Assembly (NCBI GenBank): GCA_013350335.1 | Contig: CM023534.1 | Span: 3,844,001 to 3,908,000 of the forward strand | Reading direction: 5' to 3' | Origin: Chimonanthus salicifolius | Lineage: Eukaryota; Streptophyta; Magnoliopsida; Laurales; Calycanthaceae | Length of the DNA stretch: 64,000 bases | In this document: piece after piece, positions 23,589-35,736 of the stretch | Layout of the letters: each line of letters opens with the position of its first letter | Numbering within the stretch: the stretch's first letter is position 1 | Made by a program: the position numbers and the translations under genes | Notes under the pieces: generated by a model | Seen by the model: the letters and a program-made list of their open reading frames with translations, nothing else | Told to the model about the DNA's origin: nothing | The model's database searches: none

Positions 23589-24737
23589 GGACGCGACTTG
23601 CAGACATCTGATTTTCTGCTTCTACACATCCGTTTTCAGATTTTTGTGACAAATTACTATTTTACCCCGAATGAATTGCCGGTTCATTTTGGCATTCAGT
23701 CGAATGAATGTCGAAATGTAATTTCAATTCATTCAAATGAATGAGCTGAACAGTAACACGGAATACTACTCAGCCCCATTCAAATGAATGAGGCCTATTC
23801 ATTTGAATGTATACTTGAAATAGTATACATTCGAATCCAATGATTGTTACAGCAGTAGTATTATTTAAATAACAAAATTTATTTTAAAATTTTAAAGTTA
23901 TTTTTTGAGTAGTGTGTATTTTTAAAATTTATCAAATTAAATATTCAGACTAATTACGATAATATGATAAAAATACTTTAAGACTTCAAGATCTTTTGAC
24001 ACTTCCAAATGCTTAAAATATAGTGTTTTACAGATAATGGTATCCCTAAGCTGTGCTGAAAACATATTTGGAAGTATCAAAAGACTTTAAAGTCTTAAAG
24101 TATTTTTATGAGGTTATCGTAATTAGTCTGGATATTCAATTTGAGAAATTTTAGAAATACACAATGCTTAAAAAATAACTGTCTATGTTTTAAAGAATAT
24201 TTTATTATAGCATCGGCAACATATACAGTTATTTGTTAACCACTGTGTATTTCTAAAAATTTTCAAATTGAATATCCGGATTAATTACGATAACCTGATA
24301 ATAATACTTTAAGACTTTAAGGTCTTTTGATACTTCCAAATGTGTTTTCGGTACAGCCTAAGAATACCCTTATTTGTAAAATCCTGTATTTTAAACATTT
24401 CGAAGTGTCAAAAGGCCTTTAAGTCTTAAAGTATTGTTATCAAATTTTGAAAATACACACTGCTCAAAAAATAACTTTAAAGTTTTAAAATAAATTTTAT
24501 TATTTAAATAATATTGTGAATGTATACTATTTCAAGTATACATTCAAATGAATGAGCCTCATTCATTTGAAATAGTATTCCGTATTCCTGTTTAGCCCAT
24601 TCATTCGAATGAATTAAAATTATACTTAGGTATTCATTCGAATGAATCAATTTATTTAAATAAATACCAAAATTAACTGAAAATTGATTTGAATAGATAA
24701 ACGTCAAAATTCAAAAATAATGTCCGCAAGTCGCGCC
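23589..24737. mobile_element. 1.15-kb foldback element (nested inverted repeats)
   Basis: The left arm (about 23589-24189) and right arm (24218-24737) are reverse complements over nearly their whole length, with a 28-base loop at the centre. The outer ends are GGACGCGACTTGC and its inverse ending at 24737; the inner ends are AATAACTGTCTATGTT and AACATATACAGTTATT. Each arm also contains a smaller inverted pair around CTTTAAGACTT and CATTTGGAAGTATCAAAAG, so one unit appears four times in alternating orientation. ATTCATTCGAATGAATG-type palindromes fill the outer arms. It is non-coding. It could be a Foldback or MULE-type element with long inverted ends. Confidence 0.8.
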
Positions 24738-25289
24738 TTATTACGAGAGAAATTACTTTTGTGGAATGGATCGCGTGACCATGCCTTTTCTTTTCCTAAG
24801 ATGATGCAGTCACAAAAAGTATAGTTTGGTGGCAGAACAGCTCCAATTCTAATATGAACTTTCATTATAAATGGGGATGGTAGGATAATGAAAGTATCTA
24901 AACTTACAGTACACCGACTCTAAGATTTCAGAGATTTTAGGTGAATTTTTTAAATGAGATTTTTATACATTCATTAAAAGTAAAATTATATTTTTTTATA
25001 CAGTGTTAAACATCTAAATAAAATATCAAATAGGTGAACCATCAGTTGATTGGACTTATTATTTTGAACTTATTTTACTGAATAATTTTTTAGAACTATA
25101 TAACAAACGAGTTTATAAATTTAGATGCTATAGGCACTGGCCTAGTCTGTCCATAGACAGAGCCGGCCTGTATACTTGAATATCATCTAGTGAATGTAGA
25201 GGTATAAAATATAATAATAAAATCTTTATTATTATTATTATTATAAAGCTTTGTAAAGTCAACATAAATAAATTTGACATACTTTTCGT

Positions 25290-25782
25290 CAAAGGTCCAA
25301 ATATCGGTCGATACATATCGTATCGGCCGATATATATCGGTTTTTTTTAAACCGAGTAATATCGGCCGATACGATAAGTATCGGCTGTACATACCAAATA
25401 TCGGTCACAATATCGGCCAATATTCATAAATATCGGTATTTAAATTTTTTTTTTTTTTAAAACACTGATACGGTTTTTCCCAGTTTTCCACGGTTTACGG
25501 TTCTCAGGGGTGTTCATGGTTTTTCGCGGTTTTCGCGGTTCAGGGTTTGCGGTTCTCAGGGGTGTTCACGGTTTTTTGCGGTTTTTTGCGGTTTTGTCAC
25601 GGTTCATCACTGTTCATCACGGTTTTTTGCGGTTTTTTCACGGTTCCGATACCAGATGAGAGAGAAAATGCCGATATCGGTATGAGAGATAAAATTATCG
25701 GTCGAAATATCGTCCGTATCGCATATCGGCCGATATTTACATATCGGCCGATATATCAACCGAGCCGATTTTTGAACCCCTG
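25290..25782. mobile_element. hAT-like MITE filled with an ATCGGCCGAT motif array
   Basis: This 493-bp element lies between perfect 8-bp direct repeats CTTTTCGT (25282-25289 and 25783-25790). Its left end CAAAGGTCCAAATATCGG matches the reversed right end CAGGGGTTCAAAAATCGG. The outer parts are packed with ATATCGGCCGATA palindromes and variants; the middle (about 25465-25650) repeats GGTTTTTTGCGG and CACGGTT. No coding capacity is seen. Confidence 0.85.
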
Positions 25783-25980
25783 CTTTTCGTAACCTAACAG
25801 CTGTGGGCACGAGTAAAATTTCACAAACATATTAGTGTTATTTTCAAGAATTATAAAGTCCCACTATCTTTGTTTTAAATGAAGATTTCATGGCTACTTT
25901 GCTCTATCTTATCTATTATAAAGAATTATGCAGAAAAAAACAAAAGAAAAAAAGTAGAGATTTATGACTTCTCCCTCACT

Positions 25981-26092
25981 CAGGGGTCAAAAAATCGCCG
26001 GTATCTCGATCGAGATCTTTCCAACAAATCTTGACTGTATAAATGTGTATCGGTCGATCTCAGTGAGATTTCGACCGAGATTTGTAACCTTG
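25981..26092. mobile_element. Short hAT-like MITE with a CGATCGAGAT motif
   Basis: This 112-bp element begins CAGGGGTCAAAAAATCG and ends, reversed, CAAGGTTACAAATCTCGG. The flanks CCCTCACT (25973-25980) and CTCTCATT (26093-26100) agree at 6 of 8 positions, and both differences are C/T, consistent with an aged target duplication. Inside, CTCGATCGAGAT and GAGATTTCGACCGAGAT form palindromes. It lies 190 bp from the element ending at 25782 and shares its CAGGGGTNCAAAAA end. Confidence 0.65.
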
Positions 26093-26100
26093 CTCTCATT

Positions 26101-27017
26101 GCACACAATTCAAGCATACATACAAAAAGTATATCTTAAGCAAACACTGATACTCATGGGGTGCAAATCTTGAGTTTTGGAATCTAATCGTGTTTAGGTG
26201 TTTCATCCAAAGGAGATCAAGTGAAAACCTTCTATTTTTGCTGAATAAACAATTACAACCGAGTAACCCATTAGAATTGAGCATGAATCAAAATTAAAAC
26301 TCTACTTTTCAAAGTTGAAATTCTTAATTAGTAGCTAGTTCCAACCATTTATATTCTAAGACCATTTTGCATGCACAACCCAAATCTATTTGAATTTCCA
26401 TCGACTATTGAAAAAAATTGCACTGACAGTAACATCACACCTTATTATTCCTAAAACTGGCTATTTTCAAAGAATTCAGCAATTGTTAAATCTTAAACTA
26501 AAGTCTGCTTGGAAATGTAAATCAAATTCCTCTCTAACCACTAACAAATACAGAAGACTTTTTTCCTTTTGCGGAAGAAAAAGATCTCTCAATCACTATC
26601 CTTTCCAAATGAAATCAACACATGCATGAGTGGAAACCTTCCTGTATCAGTTTTCCATCTGTGCAATCTATAGTCAACAAACTAAAAAAAAAACATGAAA
26701 TTAAAAAAATAGAAGACTAAAGTGCAGCTTATTTTCTCTGAATAAAATATATACACACAATCGTTCATATTTCACACAAAAAAAAAAAAAAAAAAACGTG
26801 GTCCACTGAAGTACGCATTTAATGTAGCTCACACAACTGTCGGCAGCACTGAATGATCTTTCCTACTCCGTTCCCAATGAATGAAGAGCAGAGGAACCAA
26901 TGGAGACTGAGCTGATGAATGAATTTCTTCATCCTAATTGAAACCACCATCTAATTTCCTTCACTAATACAACAAGAAATGAATGAATCCATCAACCCAT
27001 CACCCACAATGCACTCC

Positions 27018-27060
<43 letters not shown>

Positions 27061-27359
27061 CTCGCTCTAAGATTCACTGATTACGGCGAAAAATATGATT
27101 CGATTGCATTTTAGATTCTGCAAAAATGCACAGATTTTGACTAAAATTGCAATTTCCAGTACAGAATTTCAGTGCATTTTTGCCTGATTTTTCAATTTTC
27201 GGTACTAGCTTGATGGATTGGAAGAAACTTCACCTGGGTGGGATCCTTTCTCACTTCTACTAGATTGATAATCCAATGTACTAAAGAGAACATAATCTGG
27301 GTATAAATTTCCTGTCCATTCTACACTTGATGTGGGTCTGCATCTTCAGCTGCAAATTC
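26101..27359. other. Downstream region of the GATL gene
   Basis: This AT-rich spacer contains poly(A) at about 26780 and a (TC)n microsatellite at 27022-27056. The last 350 bases probably hold the 3' UTR of the minus-strand GATL gene. No other gene was found. Confidence 0.4.
27022..27056. repeat. (TC)n microsatellite
   Basis: An uninterrupted TC run of about 35 bases lies about 300 bp downstream of the GATL stop codon. It reads as (GA)n on the gene's strand. Confidence 0.95.
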
Positions 27360-28460
27360 TTAACCATCAGCAAAAGAAAAGGAATTCATGGCTGGAGCAC
27401 GAGGTCGGAAAAGGTCGTAGGGAGCCCAAAGGCTATCAATTGGACACGGCCGCTTCGAATCCAATCGTAGCCACGGCTTCCCCTTCCCACTCCAATGCAG
27501 AAGACTAACAGGACCCGGATGCAGATTTCTACACAGACCCACCAAATTATCTCCACCCAATCCGTGCTGATTCCATCTGTGCTCGACCCCTTTAACATTC
27601 CCAGCAAAAACAAGCAAAAATGGAGGCAAAGACCCCAATTCGTAGATTCTCACCTTCTTCTGCATCCTCATCCATACCTCCAGCTTCTCAGTGTATTTCC
27701 CTTCTCTCCATCTCTCCAAATCAATGACCATCACTCCCGTGTTGAAGTAGCAGGGTGCTCTGCCACTGAAGGAGTTGGAGAAGGCCCTGTCGGACCAGAA
27801 TTTGTCTGTAAAGTAGGTGGTGAAGTTTGCGTGGCAGTACTCGGGTGCACCCAAAACATGTGGACCGAGATCGATGGTCCAGAGCTTGGCCACGTCGTCC
27901 ACGACGATAAGATCTGAGTCGAAGTAGATGATCCGGCGGACCTCAGATGGGAGAAGATCGGCCAGGTAGATCCTTGCGTAGTTCAGCGGCTGGTCGAGCG
28001 CTCGACGGATAGAAGAAGAGATCTTACCACGCACGAGGTTAGAGTCGAAGCGGTAGAGGTGGAACTTGAGGTAAGGGAAGGTAGAGAGGATGGTTCGTCG
28101 GAGTTCGGCGCGGCGGTGCGAGGCGAGGAAATGGAAGACTATATTCTCAGGGCAGGAGGCGTGCTGGAGGACGGAGAGGACGCCGGCGACCGAGCCACGG
28201 AGGTAGAACGCATCTAACGTCATGGCGATGTGAATGACGGAGGGGTTTTCTTTCCATTCTCCGACCACATTGCTGCATTCTCTCCCATTTCGGAAAGCCG
28301 GAGCCTCTCTGAACTTGGGTAGCTCGCTCTTCATCGCTGCCCATCTGCTGCTCCCGATGTTGCCGCTCTCTTTTTCCTTGGCCCAAAAAGCCATTGCAGA
28401 CGGCAGGACGACTAGAATCACCGCCAGAATCAAATGTACCCATGTGGCCACAGATGCCAT
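27360..28460 (-). CDS. GATL: Galacturonosyltransferase-like protein (GT8, GATL/PARVUS group)
   Basis: This single-exon gene encodes 366 residues, close to the usual 345-390 of the GATL group, which are likewise intronless. GATL proteins are Golgi/ER glycosyltransferases of family GT8; PARVUS (GATL1) acts in making the xylan end structure in secondary walls. Residues 6-25 form a signal or signal-anchor helix. The metal-binding DSD is at 181-183 in [11 protein letters not shown]. Other family blocks are [15 protein letters not shown] (237-251), [14 protein letters not shown] (274-287), [12 protein letters not shown] (294-305) and [17 protein letters not shown] (314-330). An upstream in-frame Met adds 59 codons, but they precede the hydrophobic leader and look like 5' UTR, so I start at MASVATW. 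Several blocks read closer to GATL1/PARVUS than to GATL3/4; the exact paralogue is uncertain. Confidence 0.95.
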   Translation of the reverse strand: MASVATWVHLILAVILVVLPSAMAFWAKEKESGNIGSSRWAAMKSELPKFREAPAFRNGRECSNVVGEWKENPSVIHIAMTLDAFYLRGSVAGVLSVLQHASCPENIVFHFLASHRRAELRRTILSTFPYLKFHLYRFDSNLVRGKISSSIRRALDQPLNYARIYLADLLPSEVRRIIYFDSDLIVVDDVAKLWTIDLGPHVLGAPEYCHANFTTYFTDKFWSDRAFSNSFSGRAPCYFNTGVMVIDLERWREGKYTEKLEVWMRMQKKVRIYELGSLPPFLLVFAGNVKGVEHRWNQHGLGGDNLVGLCRNLHPGPVSLLHWSGKGKPWLRLDSKRPCPIDSLWAPYDLFRPRAPAMNSFSFADG

Positions 28461-30737
28461 TGTTGTTTGATGATGGGTGGGCAACAACAGAGGAATGAAT
28501 GTGTAGTGAAAAAGAAAGATCTCTGCTAAGGAAACGAAATGGCGTCCATCATGTCTCCACCCTTGTGGAAATCTGGCAATATTCTTCTGCACATGAAAGA
28601 GATCGAAGTGTTTGTTTGACAACCGATGATAGATCAAAGTTGAGAGAGAAAGATAAGGTTACAAAACAGGGAAATCTGGCAAACTTCTCCACATTACAAG
28701 TGTGTAGGTGTCACACACAGAGAGAGAAGGATGTTTTAATGGAATGTATGGGTAAGAGAGGCAAGCTTAAAGATAAGGGCGAGCTGAATGGGAGAGAGAT
28801 TGGTGGGAATTTATTATTCGCAAATGACAAATATGGAATGGCAATCTTTCGTAAACACAGGTCCATCGTCCTGCTACTGCATGTGACAGAAAGATTGAAA
28901 TTTGGAAATAAGAAATGGTAGAAACGGGAAGAAGGATAGAAGATTAAAGGGGAATGGGACCAGAGTGAAGAATAAAATAAGGAAATCCAGGCTGGAAAGA
29001 CGCGTGGAAGGATGAATGGGTGGATGCCATTCCGAAGCAGAAAAGGTAGAAAGAGACGGGGACGACTGGGACTGGGAATTGGAAGGGGACGACTGGGACG
29101 ACTGTGAGGGTAACAAACAGAATAGGAATAGCAGAGAAGCGTTGGTCACGGCTTCAGACGAGCTACTGCTCTTGTACTTTTCTCACTCATGCATGTTACT
29201 GTTTCTAAATTCTAAAATACTGCATACACCTTTGACTTCATATCAATATTAGCAGTTTTTAAAAATTAATTAATTATTAATTTATTTAAGTGTTTTTGAA
29301 ACTCAAAATTTATAGGTCGGGTAAATCTAGATATCAAAATAAAAGTATTAATTCAAATACGTTAATAAAACTTCTATCAGATAGATTTTAGGACTTATAT
29401 AGTTGAGTATGAAGTAAAAAAGACTATATAAATAAGTTATGTGAGATATGTAACTGATGGATTTTAAGGCCCACATAGTTTGGTATGAAGTAAAGAATAC
29501 TATATAAATAGATTATGTCTAAAGTTTTATCTCAATCTGATAATTTAATCTTTTGATTTTATACTTTTAAAAGTCAATATTCTATGCTCATCAAAATTTA
29601 AATGTCAAGACTATATGATTCGAATGGTTAATTGGTAGTGAAGTTTATATACTTCATATTCATGTATCACCTATCAAATGAACTCAATTATATTAGACCC
29701 AACAACTATTTAATGGCATTTCTTATTAAAGAGTCTCACTTGTTGTATCTTGCTAACCTAACTCATAGTTTAATGTTGTGACAAAGAAAGTGATTAGATG
29801 ATTTAATCAACCTATTTTAAATAATTTTCATAGTTTAATGTTGTGATAAAGAAAGTGAGTAGATGATTTAATCAACCCATTTTAAATAATTTTCTACTCC
29901 ACAAAATTCCATTTTCTAATCTATTAACTTTGGCATTTTGTAAGTCTCAACCCATACAATTTTTTCATTTCTTTTTTAACAACTATTTCAACTATTTTGA
30001 GTATGATTTGAAGAAGATTTAGAAACAAGTTCAACTGTTAAAGGTATTTATAAATTCCAAACATTTTTCTCTTAAAATTTGACCATTGTGAGTTATTTTC
30101 ATCATTTTTCTTATTTTTAACTATAAAATATATTCAAATTAAGGATTTTTTGCTAAAGAAATTTAATGAAATAATATTCAATGCTTATAGAATTAAATGA
30201 AGATATCTTAATGTGATAATCCATGCCATATAATCTTGTCCTTAAAATTTTGATGAATATAAACCATTAATTTTTAAAAGTTTAAAATCAAGAGATAAAA
30301 TTATTAGATGAAGATAGAAACTTCGTATAAAAATTAAAACTATTCATATGATCTTTATGTCAAACCCAACAATGTTGGTCTTAAAATTCGTTTAATGATA
30401 TATCTCATCAGTATCTCTTGGGGGAAGAAGTCTTGGTAGAGATTTTGTTGGCAGAAACTTTCCAGAGTACTGCTTAAAAAGCTCATGGATTGGACATCGT
30501 TATCTATCCTAAGCAGTGCCATGAATGTCAAAAATTTGATGGCCTGCATCTCAGAGACTACCCCTATGCTATTATGAATCAATCTATGATATTGACATAG
30601 GATCTAAGAACATGTCCTAGAAATGTTCTTTCACCATTGGTGATGTTCAACCCCAAATTAATGAACCAAGAATCGACCACTCCAATCCTCATCAGAGTGC
30701 CACACTACAAAGTCAGAACACTTCAAACATTTCTGTA
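28461..30737. other. GATL upstream region and AT-rich spacer
   Basis: The first 700 bases upstream of the GATL ATG are the likely promoter and 5' UTR; I see no unambiguous TATA box. From 29250 the sequence is strongly AT-rich, with diverged repeats of TATATAAATA near 29400-29520 and a 65-bp tandem duplication at 29764-29893. The last part (about 30350-30737) is less AT-rich and may be HROB 3' UTR. On the plus strand at about 30500-30560 it reads QCHECQKF, which recalls a Ty3 integrase zinc knuckle, but too little remains to call it. Confidence 0.4.
29764..29893 (+). repeat. 65-bp tandem duplication
   Basis: Copy 1 (29764-29828) and copy 2 (29829-29893) both start CATAGTTTAATGTTGTG and end TTTTAAATAATTTT. 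Only three or so substitutions separate them, so it is fairly recent. Confidence 0.9.
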
Positions 30738-33700
30738 TCACTTTGGATTCTTCATTGTTTTTGTTTGGGTAAAATATGTGTCTTCGCTCTTCACTTTATC
30801 ATCTTCGTTGTAGCAATGCTGTATAAGGGCATCAAAGGTTCCGGATGCTGTACAAAAACAGAAGGAAATGAAACAAGAAAGAAGCATATTAACCAAGTAA
30901 ATTATCATTGTCATCTCCGGCAAAAAGCTCATCCAGCTGTTCATCTGTCCAATCTGCTATTGGAACTCTTGAAATAAGTGGGTTGACTCCACTCCTTGCA
31001 CTCGATTCATGGTAAGGCTCTTCAACAACATAAGCCTTTCCATGAAGAGTACTGCTGCGGTCAAAGCTTCCTGCTGCATTTCCTGATGTTCGCTCACTGG
31101 ACTTCCCTTCATCTTTTCCAGCTTCTCTTCTTTCTGCTTCATTAGCAGCAACTGCAGCCCCCTTGTTAACTGAAGTTGATTTCTCATGCACCCATGACTG
31201 AATCTCAACATGTTCCTCTGTGTATTTAATATCATCAATATTCTCACAGCACACTACAATTCTAAGCCTCAAACTCAAAAGATTAAATTTAAAAGAAAAT
31301 CATTGGCTGCCATACCCAAAGCTGAAGATCTGATTGTAACTGCAGGGAAGCTTCGTTTAATGGGAGGCCCATTGTTTTTGCTAAAAATCTGATAACTAAA
31401 ACTAAGTCAACATACTTATTATAAGGACAAAAACCAGAGCTGGGAATGGGATATAAAGATAACACACGCTCAATGCAATTTCTTCCTTGACATGGAAATA
31501 AAAGTGAAAGCGCCTGATATTGCGAAGCTATGCTGTATTTGGATGAACTTAAATTCAGTGTCTCCCCTAGGGAACTTGAAAACAGGGTGTTCCCATGCTT
31601 CTATTTCCCTGCTTTCTTAATCACCCTGTTCACTAACTTCAAGATGGAGTGCCATTTCATAGAGAAGCCAAAATATTGTTTGGATCTCGGTAGTGGGGAA
31701 TGGTACAGAACTTTAAGTTAAAATGTGTGTAGTATTCGCCCCCCTTCTAATCATCAATTCATCACTATTCTTGATGTGTGGTGGAACCCATTTATATGGT
31801 CAATTCATGGTGATCCTAATACTTAAAAAGTACATTTTTTTAAAACAGAGTATAGAAGTGACGGTGGAAAATTTCCCATCCATGATAATGTCCATTGGCT
31901 CCCAAAATGATAAAAGAATTTATTCTGGGCCCCAATATACAATGATGAGAAGATTCATTGAGTAAATTTATGGCAGCCCATATTGTCATAATTACTAAAT
32001 TAGGACATTGATAATTCAATCAAATTGAAAAAATATGGATACAGGTCCCAGGAGACCATTCCAGCAGAATACTTCAGTCCAAAATGGTCAAAGAACCATA
32101 TGGAGATTCTAAGGACCCCTAAGGAAGTGTGGCATGTGAAAACACGATTAAGGAAGACTATGAACCCAACGCAAAACCTCCTAGTGTGACTTTACACTTT
32201 CTTTCTATCTTTTTTTAGTGAATTTACAATCTTTTAGCCAATGATCATTCATTAAAGGCACACATGTACTCAAGTACTGAACTTGAGAGAGACCACACAT
32301 CCGTAGGTCCTGAGAAATGAGTCAAAGACCATATCTGGATTAACTCTTGTTGAATTCTTAAGAACCCTAAAAAATTGCAAAAGTCCACTACCTTCAGCAA
32401 ACACAAGAAGTAATCCTATTTACAATTGTCAATATTTTCATAGAAAAATATTCTTAATTCCACATCTGCAATAGCTGATACTTTAAGAAAGAACAACAGA
32501 TTACATACTACTGAAGTTGTAAGATGTAAAAAACAACTAAATTTTGGAAGGACTGTAAAGTGATTCTAAGAGGGGACTTATAACACAAGTTTTTGATTTA
32601 CAGGTTCATATGAAAGCTGCATGGCTAATAAACAACAGAGAAAAAGGGTTTTCAACTGTTTAAATAGAAGTAAGAATGGTTAAACGACCAACTTTTCATC
32701 ACCCAACTTTAGTGATTGCACAATCCCATAACCTAAGTGCAGACTATTAGTTGGATCAAGATTGATGAGACAGTTTTCCCATGATGACAACAGCGATAAT
32801 GATAATGATATATGGTATCTTTGAAGCTTTACCCATTTACATAGCATTGGCTATCTAAGTGCAGAAAATCGATAATAAGCAAAGTTCATAAATTCCTGTA
32901 ATGGATTCAACCAATTGTGGACGCAGATAAAAGAAAGTTGTCATTTATATGTTGTAGGAAAACTTGAGAAGAACATATAGACTTGTCAAATCATAATGCA
33001 AATAAAGACATTACACTCAATGCAATATGGCAGTTGACAAACAACAGGATAGATCATCAACATCATCATCATCATTACTATTGTGTTGTTTAGTCGAATG
33101 GCCAACGCACCTTCACCACATTTTTTGGTGTAATATTAAGATAACATGACAAGTGAGTTAGATCAAATGCAACAACCTACAAGAGAAATGATGCAACTTG
33201 TCAGCTGCATAACATGGATGTGCAACTAAATTAAAGAAATATCTCCATTAGTTGTTTCAATCATATGAAATTCTTAAATTGTTCAATAGTTTCCCATAAA
33301 ACAAACATTATGTAAAAGGAAAATAAAAAATAAAAAAAAGAAGAGGAATATGATGATAATAACAAAAGTCAGGTTAAAGTCAAAACCTGCTGGAGAATGA
33401 CAACGGAACCAACCGAGATGTCCCTTCCAGCCATGTTCTCTGCCAGCACATTGTGATGGATACTAGCACCTATGGTACCTGTAGGATCCTGAAATCAGAA
33501 GTTTCAGTGAAATCAATCCCAACATTGTAACAGCATGGGATTTTCAACACTAAAGCCAAATTACATAGGACAGAGTATCACACTACCTTCAGAGTCACAA
33601 TCAAATCGCCTAGTCCATTTGGTGTGCATGATTTGATAATTCCTACAACCTAATCATCAGAACTTGGAAATTTTGAGTGAAGAAAGAAATAAAGTGGATA

Positions 33701-35736
33701 GAATAAGAGATCAAAGGCACATTTGGCAACAATAACCATTTTTTCACAAAAAAGGAAGCTGGTTGGTTTCCCATGATTAAAGAAGTGACTTATAAAGGAT
33801 AAAGACTCTAATACAACCATGCGGCCACCAAATTCTCTACAAGATCTCAGATTTCATTTTCCTAGGGAGGCATGGATACCATTTTTCTTTTTTCCTTAAA
33901 AAAAAAGACATGCACTAGCACATTTTATGATCACTTCTAGATCTTCAAACTTTATCACAAGAAGGAAATTCCACTACTATTCAGTGTCAGAAATTTTTGA
34001 TACAGAAGTGGCAAAAAAAATTTCCATCAAGAAGCGGTAGAAATGATGTTTCGCTTAACTCTACTCCCACTCAAAAATTACCAAGCAAGTGATGGTGGGA
34101 GAAAATTAGCTTTATTGCAAGTTTCTCGGAGTCCTAACAAATACTGATCATAAGAACCCATTTGCCTTACGCACAGAAAATGACTTTTGTTGCCAAAAGA
34201 TGTACCGTAAAGGATCCAAGTTCCTAGCAATTGGAAGAGGATGGAAATGAAAATGGGAAAAAATACCTGTGGTGCCCTTTCCATGCTCCGTATTGCCTTG
34301 ATTGAGTGAGGCAAAGGAAATCCTGCTTCCAGTCCTTTAAACAAGGAATGGAGAGAAAACCCAAGAATGAAAATCCAATTAAAAGCAACAATTAAAGCAC
34401 TGGTTTGAGCATACCCCAGAAAGGTAAGCCAAGTAAAAACAACAACAAAGCACCGAGCAGAGCAATCAAAAGAAACACAGGAAAGAAAACCCAGATGGAA
34501 GCATCAACTAAAAGCTCTGATTTGAACATTATGGAAAGATAACACTATCAAGAGCATAGGAGATCAAGTGAATCCCCAAGGTTGAAAATTTGAGTTATCT
34601 GACACACAATGTTATACAGATGGAAGTGTCCCATCAGATAATCCTAGCTCCTTAATTTAAATCATAAGATGAGATTAGTGGTTTTGATGATGATGATGAC
34701 AATGAAAGTTAAACTATCGTATAATTATCTATCTTTTGCTAACATCAGCCTATGATAGATTTTCAAGTTGAGTTATTTGTGTAGTAAATTGAACTGATTA
34801 TGACAAGGGTCGAACACAGCGGCTGGGGGCGAGATTTCTGCTCTGACCTCTTTATTAGATTTCCATCAAAAGCAACAACATAAATAAATGGTTTGGAAAA
34901 AACAAAGAGTATCCCATGGCACCAGTACCTTTTTCAATCAGGGTAACCAGAGGATGTAAATTTGGAGCTATTCCCATTTTGCCTCTTCACCTTTTTATTT
35001 CTCAAGAACAGCGTTGAGGACAAAATGGAAAGAACATCAAATTTACATAACCGGTCCCCATCAGAGAAAAAGTACCGGTGCACACACATCAATTCCCGAC
35101 CGAGAGGGACAAAATTGAATAACCTCAAATTTACATCATCCTATTCCCCATTAGAGAAGGAGCATACTCATAAAACGAATGAGTAATCCCTCCCCTCCTC
35201 CACCACCATCACAAAAAAAAAAAAAAAGAAGTAGAACAACTATAACAACTGATTTGAGCAATGCAAAGAAAACCCAATTCAAAGCAATAACTAGAGCCAC
35301 TGATTTAAGAAATGCGACGAAAAAAAAAACAAGAAAGAGAGAATGTGATACCGAGAAAATCCAAGGCACAGAGCCAAGGGTTTTGGGCGAAATCATCGTC
35401 TTCGTCGTCGTGAGATACTTGAGTGGGGCGGCAATCGCTAAGGCGGGACTGGCTTCCAGCTTGGGCGGTTTTCCGGAGCATGGTAGCCTGAACGGCGCCA
35501 GCCGGGCCCGGAATGAGGGGCCGAGGACGATTGCTAGGGCCCGCAGGTAGGTCAGGAGAAGAGTTATTTTGGGGTGGTTGGGAGAGGAGAGGTTGGGTTT
35601 GGGTATTGGATTGAGAGTGAGAGTGGGAGTGGGAGTGGGGACGCTTGTTGTTGTTGGTGTTGGTGCAAGGGAGGAGTGCCGGTCGGAGCAAAGAGGGCAG
35701 ATCAGAATCGTCTACGTCTAGGCCTTCCCACTCCAT
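30738..35736 (-). CDS. HROB: HROB (C17orf53/MCM8IP)-like OB-fold recombination factor
   Basis: There are eight exons: 35736-35352, 34334-34267, 33649-33587, 33488-33387, 33176-33111, 31388-31316, 31217-30894 and 30847-30738, giving 396 residues with consistent phases. In animals HROB recruits and activates the MCM8-MCM9 helicase in homologous recombination and crosslink repair. Residues 1-128 are low-complexity, with acidic patches and an alternating His-Ser stretch. Exons 2-6 encode the conserved C-terminal OB-fold module, with GFPLPHSIKAIRSME, IIKSCTPNGLGDLIVTLKDP, TGTIGASIHHNVL, DISVGSVVILQQ and CYLNITPKNVVKVF-like (here ...VVKIFSKNNG). The tail carries an acidic motif WTDEQLDELFAGDD near residue 350. 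The start is the only Met opening the acidic N-terminus (MEWEGLDVDD). The family assignment rests on the OB-fold phrases recalled for DUF4539; the plant function is inferred. Confidence 0.8.

Noticed and set aside
24504..24707. Minus-strand frame rich in SNE peptides
   Set aside because: It arises from the CATTCGAATGAATG palindromes in the foldback arm.
27495..27917. Plus-strand open frame opposite the GATL gene
   Set aside because: It is the antisense of a clearly conserved GT8 coding region, and its own peptide has no recognisable features.
35179..35550. Plus-strand open frame over HROB exon 1
   Set aside because: It is antisense to the acidic, low-complexity first exon; composition alone keeps it open.
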